Shown here piece by piece: positions 24,242 to 35,406 of a DNA stretch of 64,000 nucleotides. Each line of letters begins with the position of its first letter. Positions within the stretch are counted from its first letter, which is position 1. The DNA lies in contig CM060979.1 of the NCBI GenBank assembly GCA_030765065.1, positions 107,186,350 through 107,250,349 of the forward strand, in the 5' to 3' direction. Under the pieces are notes generated by a model. That model saw only the letters and a program-made list of their open reading frames with translations, did no database searches and was not told the origin of the DNA. The translations under genes and the position numbers were made by a program. The stretch comes from Deroplatys truncata. Lineage: Eukaryota; Arthropoda; Insecta; Mantodea; Mantidae.

Positions 24242-25022
24242 TACGTAACAAAACGTATATCTTTAATTTTCTGGGAATAGCTTTTGACTTCCTCTTCATT
24301 CGGAAGGAATTTTTGTAGAATCTTGTATACGTAGTATACGTTAAGCGTTAGACGAAAACGTGTTACGACAGAAATGTATCTTTAAAACACAGAATTTATA
24401 TTAAATACCATTTTTGTGGCATTTCCGATATATCCGTTATTAGTGGTTCGATTGTTCATTAGTTCGTCATTTTTTTAAATCCTTTCAAAACTCAGTTGTT
24501 TCTCGCGATTGCATGGAACAAACATTTGGAAACGTATTGGAAAGAGTATGAAATTTTAAGGCAGCGTATAGCGCCTAGTTCTTTAAACATTTGACTACCA
24601 CTGTTTTCTCTGTATCTTTAACGGAATGTGTAATGGTTTATTTGGATTAAAATGAAGTAGATATAAAAATAAGCACTATGAAGAATAGATTGTATATCCA
24701 CTAATAAGTGATAGAGTGTAGAGAAAGTCATGTTAATGTAGTACATCAGAATTTTTCAAATTAGTGTATTTATCTATTCTGTTCCATTCCTAGGCTATAG
24801 AACCAACATAACGTAATAAGATTAAGTAATCTTGATGCATAACTTAGTTCATGCATTAAGATTAAGCTATCCAAATAAAAGTAAGATTATTCGCAGTTTG
24901 TAAAGAAAAGCATAAAATGCTGACTTTAGATGTTTAATCGCGTGGTTAAATTCAGAAAATATAGAAATCGTATTCATTTTTGATCAGCTTAGAATGTAAC
25001 CTAGTATTTTTCTTCCAATATA

Positions 25023-25550
25023 GGATGCAGGATGTAAGATGTGATTATTGGAGGGGGAAACCTCGCGCACTGCGTCTACTGTGGGCTCACCCCTGGAAGC
25101 CAGGGATGAGGTAAAGAAGCCGTAGGAGGTCCCAGGTCCGCAAGCAGACAGTCCCAAAGAGACGCTCAGAAGTCCATAATACTTACGGTTTTTTGAACAC
25201 CGCACATCAGTGGTGAGGAATCCCAAGAGGGCGACGCAGCGACCATAACGGGCGGGACAGCTCACTCTGACGTTTGCGGGAATAAATCTTTCCAACGCGA
25301 ATGCATCCGCACCATCTGCCCGGCACCGCCAGCATCGCAGGATCTGAAAGCACACCCAAAACGTGAAATGAAGATGAAAAATAGAGAAAATGGGGGAAGA
25401 GAGAGATCCTGGTAGAATATACCCCCGGCATTCGTCTTGGCGAGAAAAAAACGCGATAAAACCCACGGTGAGAAGTTTGGTCACCGGGAATCGAACCTGG
25501 GACCTCCCTAGCGGGCACAAACGTTACCGCCTGAACCATCCCTCTCGGGT
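25023..25550 (-). mobile_element. tRNA-derived SINE, family 1, copy d with target duplication
   Basis: The minus-strand head at 25550 reads GATGGTTCAGGCGGTAACG (box A) and CAGGTTCGATTCCCGG (perfect box B GGTTCGATTCC). The body runs about 530 bp. Flanks carry a 13-base duplication, TTCTTCCAATATA at 25010-25022 and TTCTTCCATTATA at 25551-25563, one mismatch, as expected for LINE-mediated retroposition. The 178- and 126-codon minus-strand frames here, the longest in the window, are the SINE itself. Confidence 0.9.
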
Positions 25551-25563
25551 TTCTTCCATTATA

Positions 25564-28174
25564 CCAGAAGAAACTGATCATAAGCATTAGGCTTATCTCT
25601 GCTTAGAGATTTTTCAAAATCTCAAACAGATCTACATAAGTAAGCATAAGGTTGTGGTTCTAAAATGGAACATTGAGTTTTACCTACTTTAATACAAAGG
25701 CTTATAAAACTGGATCCATTGGTATAGGTTTTAGTGTTTTCAGTGACTTACGTGGTTCGTGTGTTTATTAAGGAAGGAAGAGAAAAGTTGCAGAATAACG
25801 AACAAAATTACATAGGAAATTCACAATCAAAAGGAATAACGAAAGGAGCTGATGGATAATGAGGCAAGCCGGGTAAGTTCACTTCTTTTATTTTTATGAC
25901 TTGAGGCAAAATTCCCTTCACCTCCGGGGTTAAACTTTCAAGCTTTGTAGTACTATCATTATCGTCGACGATACTCCTCTAATGTTCAACTGCACGCTTT
26001 TTATACTTTGAGTGTGTGTGTGTGTCCTCTGGCATTTTTCTATTAGTTTAGGAAAAGTGTTTCTTGCAGGTACATTTTCTTTCATCACTTTCACTCTTCT
26101 TATTCTTTATGCCTTATGTGTCAGTTCAAGAGACTTGAATATAATTTGCCGTAATTTCTCTTTTGAGTAAACGTTTGAAAAACACAGGCGCATATACCGT
26201 GGTAAGGGTCAGAATCTACTTGTGAGTCTGTTGCTTTTGGTCTCCATTTATTTTCTTACAATGCACTATTTTGGCAACTGTCCCTGTAGTTGTGGGTGCC
26301 CAATCCAGAGGATTAACATGGGTTATACAAATGAACCAATAAAACAAAATATGATGTGACATATTCACAGGAATTTCTCTACCAGTGAGAAACTTGTAGA
26401 TATCTCTTACCAATCACTTTAAATTAATTATTTACTTTTTGCCCTACATACATTTGTGATAGAAATCAGCGCACAGGAAACAATATCAACTGGATGTTCC
26501 AAAGCTAAAGGTGGGGTATAAATGAAATAATTAAAAACGCAGAGCTACTAGTCAGAAGTTAAAAATCTTTTCACAATGGCATAAATTCAATCCTTTACTA
26601 TCCCCATGGTGTTAGTTTTGCTGCAAAATTTTTAGAAAAAAATGGCCAAATAACAATACTGTGCCAATTTATTCCCTCCCCGGCCTATCTGCCGTACTCT
26701 TCTGTGATTGTATAGGCATTATTCCATTTCAAGTATAAGTTGTATATTCTTTATTACATGTTGTGTATGTGGCTTGTTAGTTATCAGAAATTTCTCTACG
26801 TACGCAGGAAGGAAGCTAATAGAACAGGCTATGTCTTCGTTTTTCTCTCAGAATTTCGCTACCTCTTCATCCCGTCTAGAAATGTGGCACATTGATTTTT
26901 CAATTACGTTCTCCTTTCCTTTTGTGTGGGACGTGAGCCGCTGTGTCTAGCTAACGAAATGTTCCTTTTCAACCCGAGGCGACGGACGTGTTGGTCCGTT
27001 CTTCTTCACCATCCCCCCAAAGGGAAGCAGCTTCTCTTCAAATACTTACCGTGCCCGAAGCGCATGCCCAGGATTACACAACCCAATCAACCATAATATG
27101 GAATCGACCAGAGTTGTTGATGGTTTTAGGCGATTTTAGACTTAAACTAAGGAAAATTGTATATTGTGTTCATGAATGATAAAAACACATTGAAAGAACT
27201 GATAAATCAGTGATAACCAGTAATATATGGTGTTTATTACAGTTTTGTCCTACTGATGCAGTTATGTTTCACATCCTCTTCATGGATAAGCAACTTTCTT
27301 TCTTCGGACTCAAATTTTGGACCATCTTTACATGGGTCGACTGACTTATCTACTCCATTTTTAACAGTATTTAAGGACAAGCTTCGGTATCTGCCCCCTT
27401 TTGTTGCTATAACATAGGTTTAAAAATTAAACTTATTGTTTAAGATTCTCCCATATATGGAAAATGTGGAACATATTTAGTTGTTGCTGCGTCTTTTTAT
27501 CCTTTCATTAATCTCAGAAATTTAATTTCAGATACAGCATAACCTGATTTATAAGTTGTCAAAGGAAATCGGTTAGAATAATCTATAAATGAGAAAACAT
27601 ATAAGTGAATTTTCTTATAAAACCTTAAGTGTTTACTCAAACTAATTATGTATTATTCACTATAAGAGAGCAATAAACGACACAAACGCATAAATAGTAA
27701 ACGTAACACGCTATTTAAAGTATTTTCATGCTGGTGCTGGTACTGTTATTCGCAATTCAAACTAAAGAAAATGATAGTACTTTACACTGGTTTAAAATGG
27801 CCAATTTTTCTTTGCATTTTTGATTTTCCCACAGTTATGTATATGTCTATCATAAGAATTAATTATAGAGATGTTGTATTCATTCAGGTTTTACAAAGAT
27901 AGGAATTGTTATATAATTGCTAGAACTTGAAATGCCTCATGCACACTGGGAACACTCATTATTTAGGCCTACTCCATCATCGTCTTAATCAGTATCAGCG
28001 GGTACAATTTGAGGAAGATGACCTTGCCCGATCGTATTGTTGACACGTGCGCTGCAATAATGCATGCTGAAAATGTTGATGCCTCACCCAACATGCCTAC
28101 TGTTCTGTGTTGCGACAGCAAGATACAGTATCAGAAACCATGAACGATTTATCTTAACTTACCATAAGCTTAAT
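25564..28174. other. AT-rich intergenic DNA, nothing recognised
   Basis: Frames at 26216-26413, 26708-26950 and 26988-27179 have no motif or splice context that I can support. Confidence 0.45.
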
Positions 28175-29466
28175 ATACGAGCCTTTTTTTTAAAATAAGT
28201 ACCGCTTCAATGCTTTGTCGCTGCAGTCGCGAGTTTGAGCAAGCGCGATCATTTCCTCCATTCCTTAGGAAGCCGACGCAACTGTGAGCGATCGTCACTT
28301 TATGTTCTCCTTTGTTAGAGTGTTTCGAAATGTTCAAAACAATCGAACGACCCGTCGACTGTGAAGTCCGATGATTCGATTTTTGAATGAGATAAGTGTT
28401 ACGCCAGCAAACCCTCATCGCCAATTGCGTGAGGTTTATGGCGAAACAATAATGAGTGATGGAATGGTGAGGAAATGTGTTAAGACAGTTTAATGAAAGT
28501 CCGTGAAAATGTGTATGATGAACTGCGGAGCGGCCGACTGTCTGTGATCACGGATAATTTGGTGGAAGCTGTGGAAGAAAACATTCGCGAGGAGAATGAT
28601 TCAGCATATCGGTGTTGTCTTCGACAAATTTCGAGATCAGCCCTCTACACCATTGTGACAGAACGCTTAGGATTCCGAATTTGTACACAAGATGGGTGCC
28701 CAAAAATCCTACTGTTGAGCACAAAATAAGCGATCTATCGCTGCACTGACTTTCCCATGTGATGTGCTGAGGAATGATATACCGATGCACATCGTTGGTG
28801 TCTCACATCACTTCTGAATCAAAGCAACAATCCATGAAGCAACGGCACACAACATTCTGCATGAAGAAAAAACTCAAACAGCCGATATCACTCGTAAGAT
28901 CATGTGCACGGTTTTCTGGGACAGACAAGGTGTTTTGCTGGTTGAACGCTTGCTCAAGAATCTGACAATTAACAAAGATGTGTGTTGTGAGACCCTACGA
29001 AAGCTCCGTGCAATACAGAACAAAGGCGTGGAATGCTTTCGCGTGGTGGAATCCTTTTGGCTCATAAAACCGGCCACACACAGCCAAGCAAACTCAAGAC
29101 TGATCGCGTCATTTGGTTGGGAACAATTATTCGACCCGACACTACAGTCCGGATTTGGCACCAAGCGATTAAAAATCTGTTTCTTTATCTGAAGAAATTC
29201 CTTGGTAGAATTACATTTTCAACAACGATGATGTTGTGAAACAAGAAGTGCAGACTTGGCTTTCATTATGGGCGGCATCATTCTTTGACGAAGGCATACA
29301 AAAACTGGTTTCCCGTCACAAGTGCCTGAATAACAGCGGTGACTATGTGGAGAAGTAGTGTACGGTGTAAGATAATGAATGATGATAATCTCTTTGGAAA
29401 ATAATGTTTTGTTATTTTTGAAACATTATCTATATTTGCTTCAAAAACGCGCTTATTTCGTACATA
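28175..29466 (+). mobile_element. Mariner transposon, second copy
   Basis: About 1.29 kb with TA at both borders. The termini are only partly alike (TACGAGCC...AAATAAGTACC left; the right end read inward begins TACGAAATAAGCGCG). It is an older, different mariner lineage from the one at 23 kb, judged by its protein blocks. Confidence 0.7.
28330..29358 (+). pseudogene. Mariner transposase (Mos1-like lineage), broken
   Basis: Blocks appear in order but in changing frames: SPMIRFLNEI, HRQLREVYGETIMSDGMVRK (helix-turn-helix), DELRSGRLSVITDNLVEAVE, SALYTIVTERLGF, SHITSESKQQSMKQRHTTF, FWDRQGVLL, then a disrupted equivalent of HDNARPH in which the catalytic Asp codon is not kept in frame, then YSPDLAPSD (third Asp intact, about 29141-29170) and C-terminal GDYVEK with TAG at 29356-29358. 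At least four frameshifts or stops make it a pseudogene. The order and total length match a complete gene. Confidence 0.9.
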
Positions 29467-30621
29467 TGGACCAGAAAAACGTGAGGTATTAATTTGAAAA
29501 CGTATTATCTAAAGGTGTACATATAATAGTGCTAAATATTAACATACAAAGTTAATGCCAAAAAATTTAGCATATATCTTAGAAATGTAGAAGTGAATAA
29601 GTGTAAGTGGTTCAACTGTAATTATATTTTATTCGTGAACATTGCTTTAATTAGCCATGCAACAGAATTGGAAACCAATTTGTAGAATTTTCCTTGCGTA
29701 TTCTCTCTAGTTTTGTCTTTTAATGCTCATCTGATAATTCCGCTCACATATTGGAATCGGTGAACCTTTTTCATCTCGTCTTGATCGTTAAAAGGCAGGT
29801 CACAATGAAGAGATAATTAAAGGTTCATTTTTCTCCTATTAGCTGGTTGTCAATAATTATTTTTAGTCTAAGAGGACACTTTACATGCGATGTTCACTTA
29901 TATACACTGCTAGTGTTAGGGAAGAGTATTATCGGGCTCATTGGTGATTTACAAGGACTAGCACTCAAAATGTTTATAAGTATTAAATCAGAAGTTTAAA
30001 GATAACTTAGCCTCCGATCTTCTTTGACAGAGACAATCATTTCACGAATACTTTAAAGTTAAAGAAGTTAAAGACCCTAATAGACTGATGGAACCAAATA
30101 CAAATACATAGTCAATAAATCTATATTAATGAGAGTCAACCAATATCGTCTCTCCAGTTACTGTTACGCAATTTCAGAGCTTGTGTTAAATGGTAGGTAA
30201 AATTTGGGAACCAACGCAAACACAAACAAACCAGAATGTTCTCGCGATGTTTTCAGAAAAATAAATTTATGTATTAAGAAAATGACGCAGCGGCTGCTTT
30301 CAGGAGCTTACGATAATTAATGCATAATAACTACATTTATGCCTCTTTCTTTAAAAACTAATAAATACCTATTCTTTCCACGTTTACACATTTTAAAACA
30401 TATTGTTCCATCACGTGACCTAGCCTAATCAGTTTGTCGGTTGCCTTCTTTCTTCTGGCAGAGCTATATTTCATTTGTGTTGTGCGATACGTCTGATTGA
30501 CGCTCGTTAGGTTAGCCCACCAGCCTCTCCGTGAGATCCAGCCTCCCGAGAATTAGTGGAATTGGGAGAGACAGACAAACATTGTCCTTGCACAACACAA
30601 GAGATAAGGGAGCAGCTTTTT
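29467..30621. other. AT-rich intergenic DNA, nothing recognised
   Basis: No frame or repeat could be supported. Confidence 0.45.
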
Positions 30622-30731
30622 ACTTTCTCTACTACGTATAGCAAGTAGGGGAAGTATTGTATTCCACCCAAAAATTCGATATCGAGATTTCACTGTAAAT
30701 ATATATTTTGAGGCCTCCTGAATCCAAAAAA

Positions 30732-31631
30732 TCTTATGTGTTACACTCACATGACTTTCTATACCCTTGTACAGATTATTTTCACAAACGCTTATTCTCC
30801 ATCCACTTCATGTTAATCGAGATAAACAAACTCTATCTTATTGCTAATTTTCTTGTAGATGCAAGGGGGAATATATATTTACAAGGGCAGTATCGAAATA
30901 CAGTAGCCTTTAAGCACATACATATCTCTTAATAGCTGGTTGCTAGGTGCAGCACTATTCTCTTTGCCACAGATTAATACTCTTTGCATATCTAAGACAA
31001 AAAAATGAATAAAGAATTCCCATTTGAGAAAATAAGTATTGAAACATTTAAGGGAATAACAAGCAATATCTCGAAAATGGTTCACTCAACAACAAACATG
31101 TACATGACTTAAATTGTGTATTTTAACGCGATCTACATCTTTTGTGTAGTAAAATTTTGTCCATCTCTTATGGTTTACCAGTTTACCAAAAGTCGTTCAC
31201 AATGAAGAATACTTTTGGAGACATTCCCAGAAAATTCAAGATATACATTTTATTTGCCATGAAAAAATCTTAAAAATATGATATTTTAATCAAAATCGTT
31301 AGACATTTTTGAGAAAACTAAAATCTTCGAAAAATGTTCCATGTAAAGGGTACTCTGCGGTGGGGGAATTTTCTTGAAAACCTTCGTGTCGCATCTCTGG
31401 AAGATACTGAACCTAAATACCAAGTTTGGTGTTTATCCGACTGTTCGTTTCTGAGTTATGCTGTTCACAGTCAGACACACAGATAGACACACACACACAC
31501 GAACATGTTTCCAAAAATGCTTTTTTTGGATTCAGGGGGTCTCAAAACATATATTTCCGGTGAAATCTCGGTATCGAGTTTTTGGGTGGAATACAGTACT
31601 TCCCCTACTTACGATACGTAGTAGAGAAAGT
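30732..31631 (+). mobile_element. HINE-like element, copy D1 (complete, nested)
   Basis: Starts TCTTATGTGTTACACTCAC directly after the A run of copy D and ends GTAGAGAAAGT at 31631. All internal blocks are present, including the CACACA microsatellite at about 31480-31500. Confidence 0.85.
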
Positions 31632-31636
31632 AAAAA

Positions 31637-33338
31637 TCTGATGTATTACATTCACATAACTTTCTCTACTCTTGTACAAACTATTTTTACAAACGCTTAT
31701 TCTCCATATGCTTTATGTTAATCGAGATATCGAGATGTCAATCTTATTGGTAATTTTCTTGTAGATGTAAGAGAAATATGGTAGATTTTAAGCGATAGTC
31801 AAATATTTTAACGCTGGTTGCTATGTAGCGCATTCCATTCTCTTTGCATGTCCAGGACATAAAAAAATCTGATGTGTTACACTCACATGACTTTCTCTAC
31901 TCTTGTACAAACTATTTTTACAAACGCTTATTCTCCATATGCTTCATGTTAATCGAGATATCGAGATGTCAATCTTATTGATAATTTTCTTGTAGATGCA
32001 AGGGGAATATGGTAGGTTTTAAGCGATAGTCAAATATTTTAACGCTGGTTGCTATGTGGCGCATTCCATTCTCTTTGCATGTCCAGGACATAAAAAAATG
32101 AATAACGAATTTGAGAAAAAGTGTAAGTATTGGAAAATTTAAGGAAATAACAAGCAATATCTCGGTAACGGTTCACTCAACAAAAGAAATGTACATGACA
32201 TAAGTTGTGTATTTTAACGCGATCTACATTTTTTGTGTAGTAAAATTTTGTCTATCTCTTATGGTTTACCAGTTATGAAAAAGTTGTTCATAATGAAGAA
32301 TACTTTTGGAGACATTCTTAGAAAATTCGAGATATACATTTTATTTATCATGACAATATCTTAAACATATGATATTTTAATCAAAATCGTTAGAGCCATT
32401 TTTGAGAAAATTAAAATATTCGAAAAATGTTCCATGTAAACGGTAGTCTTGGGTGGGGAGATATTCTTGAAAACCTTCGTGTCGCATCTCTGAAAGATAC
32501 GGAACCTAAATACCAAGTTTGGTGTTTATCCGACTGTTCGTTTTTAAGTTATGCTGTTCACAGACACACAGACAGACACACACACGGACATGTTTCCAAA
32601 AATGCTTTTTTTGGATTCAGTGAGTCTCAAAACATGTATTTCCGGTGAAATCTCGGTATCGAAATTTTGGGTGGAATACAATACTTCCCCTACTTACTAT
32701 ACGTAGTAGAGAAAGTAAAAATGAACAACGAATTTGAGAAATACTAAATTATTGGAAAGTTAAGGGGAATAACAACCAATATCTCGAAAACGGTTCACTC
32801 AACAAAAGAAATGTGTATGACATAAATTGTATATTTTAACGCGATCTACATTTTTTGTGTAGTAAAATTTTGTCTATCTCTTATGGTTTACCAGCTATGC
32901 AAAAGTCGTTCACAATGAAGAATACCTTTGGAGACATTCCCAGAAAATTCGAGATATACATTTCATTTCTCATGACAATATCTTAAATATATGTTATTTT
33001 AATCAAAATCGTTAGAGCCATTTTTGAGAAAATTAAAATTTTCGAAAAATCTTAAATGTAAATGGTAGTCTGGGGTGGGGGGATTTTCTTGAAAACCTTC
33101 ATGTCGCATCTCTGGAAGATACTGAATCTAAATACCAAGTTTGGTGTTTATCCGACTGTTCGTTTCTGAGTTATGCTGTTCACAGACACACAGACACACA
33201 CACACACGGACATGTTTCCAAAAATTCTTTTTTTGGATTCAGGGAGTCTCAAAATATGTATTTCCGTTGAAATCTCGGTATCGAATTTCTGGGTGGAATA
33301 CAATACTTCCCCTACATACTATACGTAGTAGAGAAAGT
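31637..33338 (+). mobile_element. HINE-like element, copy D2, split by copy D3
   Basis: The left arm 31637-31867 ends in the internal A run after GGACAT. The right arm 32717-33338 continues at ATGAACAACGAATTTGAG, exactly where the family consensus continues. The two arms make one 853-bp element. It begins only five A residues after copy D1 ends. Confidence 0.85.
31868..32716 (+). mobile_element. HINE-like element, copy D3 (innermost, complete)
   Basis: 849 bp and the best copy for defining the ends. It starts TCTGATGTG at 31868. ATGTG (31872-31876) and CACAT (31884-31888) can pair. The left 11-base repeat ACTTTCTCTAC is at 31890-31900, 22 bases from the edge, while its complement GTAGAGAAAGT sits at the very right end (32706-32716). 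Near the right end CTTCCCCTAC and GTAGAGAAAG can form an imperfect stem, with TACTA-TACG-TAGTA inside. Flanks are A runs, so any target duplication is hidden. Confidence 0.85.
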
Positions 33339-34561
33339 AAAAAACCTTTTTAGACATGTCTGTGTGTCTGTGTGTGTCTGTGAACAGCATAACTCAGAAA
33401 CGAACATTCGGATAAACACCAAACTTGGTATTTAGGTTCAGTATCTTCCAGAGATGCGACACGAAGGTTTTCAACAAAATCCCCCACCCCAGACTACCCT
33501 TTACATGGAACATTTTTCGAAAATTTTAATTTTCTCAAAAATGGCTGTAACGATTTTGATTAAAATAACATATGTTTAAGATATTTTTATGACAAATAAA
33601 ATGTATATCTTGAATTTTCTGGGAATCTCCCCAAAAGTATTCTTCATTGAGAACGACTTTTGCATAACTGGTAAACCATAAGAGATAGACAAAGTTTTAC
33701 TACACAAAAAATGTAGATCGCGTTAAAATACACAATTTATGTCATATATATTTTTTTGTTGAGTAAACCATTTTCGAGATATTACTTGTTATTCGCTTAA
33801 ATTTTTCAATACTTATTTTCTCAAATGGGAATTCGTTATTCATTTTATTTTGGATATGCAAAGAGCATTAATCTGTAGCAAAGAGAATGGTGCTGCACCT
33901 AGCAACCCTCTATTAAGAGATATGTCTATGCTTAAGGCTGCTGTATTTCTATATTGCCCTTGCAAATACAAAACAAGGGGAACATAGTACGCCTTAAGCG
34001 AAAGTCAAATATTTTTAGAACTGGTCGTTATGTGTAAAATGTTATTCTCTTTGCATTTCAAAACATCGTTTCTGCAAATGTTTATCTCTATTAATATGAA
34101 ATAGATTGAGAATAAGAGTTTGTAAAAATGGTTTGTACAAGAGTAGACCAAGTCATGTGGGTGTAACACATCAGATTTTTTTTTTACCGGCATTGTCTTG
34201 TGGTTATCCATCCTTGGTTGTTTAAGACAAATTATTTACAGATGTATTGTAGATCTGCCATTCTAAATTTGTCTTTTGGTTCTGTATTTAAAATTCCCTT
34301 TAGGAATATTAGCTGAGGTTAATTTTCTGTAATTTGAGCAGCACTTTCAGTTTTTAGCTCTAGAACTAATTATCGCTATTACAAACCATATACATGTGCA
34401 ATTTAACCACAATGTTAATTTACATTGATTTGTGTAAAACAGCGATTAGGGAAACCACATTTTCTCTCTCTTTGCTCTCTGTCTTTGAGAACGCCCTCTT
34501 GGCCATTCATATTCACGCAGTCACCTGGTTAATAGTTGTTAGTGCTGATGGCTTACTTTTT

Positions 34562-35406
34562 AGTTTCTCCACTACGTACACTAAGTAGGGGAAGTATTGC
34601 ATTCAACCCAAAAATTCGATACCGAGATTTCACCGAAAATACATGTTTTAAGGTCCTCTGAATTCAGAAAAATCCTTTTTATAAGAAGGTCCGTGTGTGT
34701 GCCCATGTGGATGTGTGTCTGTGACAGTATAACTCAAAAACGAACAGTCGGATAAATTCCAAAGTTGGTATTTAGGTTTAGTATCTTTCAAAGATGCGAG
34801 ACAACATTTTCAAGAAAATCCCCCACCCCTGATAATCTTTTCAAAAATTTTGATTTTCTCAAAAATGGCTCTAGAGATTTTGATGAAACATCATATATTT
34901 AAGATATCTTCATGAAAAATGAAATGCATATCTTGAATTTTCTGGCAATGTCCCCAAAAGTCCTCTTCATTCTGAATGGCTTTTTCATAACTGGTAAACC
35001 GTAAAAGAGAGGCAAGAGCATTTCTACCCAAAAAAATGTAGATCTCGTTAAAACACACAATTTATGTCATATACATTTGTTTTGTGGGGTGAATCGTTTC
35101 CGAGATATGCTTTGTTATTTATTTGAATTTTCCAATACTTATACTTTTCCTCAAATGGAAATTTGTTATTCTTTTGTATGTCCTGTAGGTGTAAAGCGAA
35201 TGAAATGCTCCACATAGCAACCAGCTCTTTAAAGATTTGACTATCGCTTAAAGCCAACTATATTCCCCTTGCACCTACAAGAAAATTAGCAATATGATAG
35301 TTTATGCAAGCATTTATCTCGTTCAACATGAAGTAGATAAGGAATAAGCGTTTGTAAAAATAATTTGAACAAGAGTGGAGAAAGTAAAGTGAGGTAACAC
35401 ATCATA
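34562..35406 (-). mobile_element. HINE-like element, copy E (complete, moderately diverged)
   Basis: Runs from AGTTTCTCCACTACG to GTGGAGAAAGTAAAGTGAGG...CATCATA. It lies 386 bp from the nested cluster but is separate from it. Point changes in both terminal repeats suggest it is older than copies B and D1-D3. Confidence 0.8.

Larger units (their letters stand above)
22609..24750 (-). mobile_element. HINE-like element, copy C (subfamily 2, interrupted by mariner)
   Basis: The left part is 22609-22964 (ACTTTCTCTACCACG and the GTGTGTCTGTGAACAG microsatellite). The right part is 24242-24750, ending GTAGAGAAAGTCATG...CATCAGA. The segment around 24490-24580 (TTTCTCGCGATTGCATGG) defines a second subfamily shared with copies F and G. 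A 1277-bp mariner sits between the two parts, so the original HINE copy was about 865 bp. Confidence 0.8.
30622..34175 (-). mobile_element. HINE-like element, copy D (outer), split by three nested copies
   Basis: The left part 30622-30731 carries ACTTTCTCTACTACG and breaks off at the A run after GAATCC. The right part resumes at 33339 in the matching place (ACATGTCTGTGTGTCTG) and runs to the CATCAGA end at 34175. The two parts join to one full minus-strand copy of about 945 bp. A short rearrangement lies at 33965-34080, where part of the left end is repeated in inverted order. Confidence 0.85.

Noticed and set aside
24984-25587. Overlapping minus-strand frames of 178 and 126 codons, the longest in the window
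   Set aside because: They lie within a family 1 SINE with tRNA-like promoter boxes and a 13-base target duplication; GC-rich SINE sequence simply has few stops.
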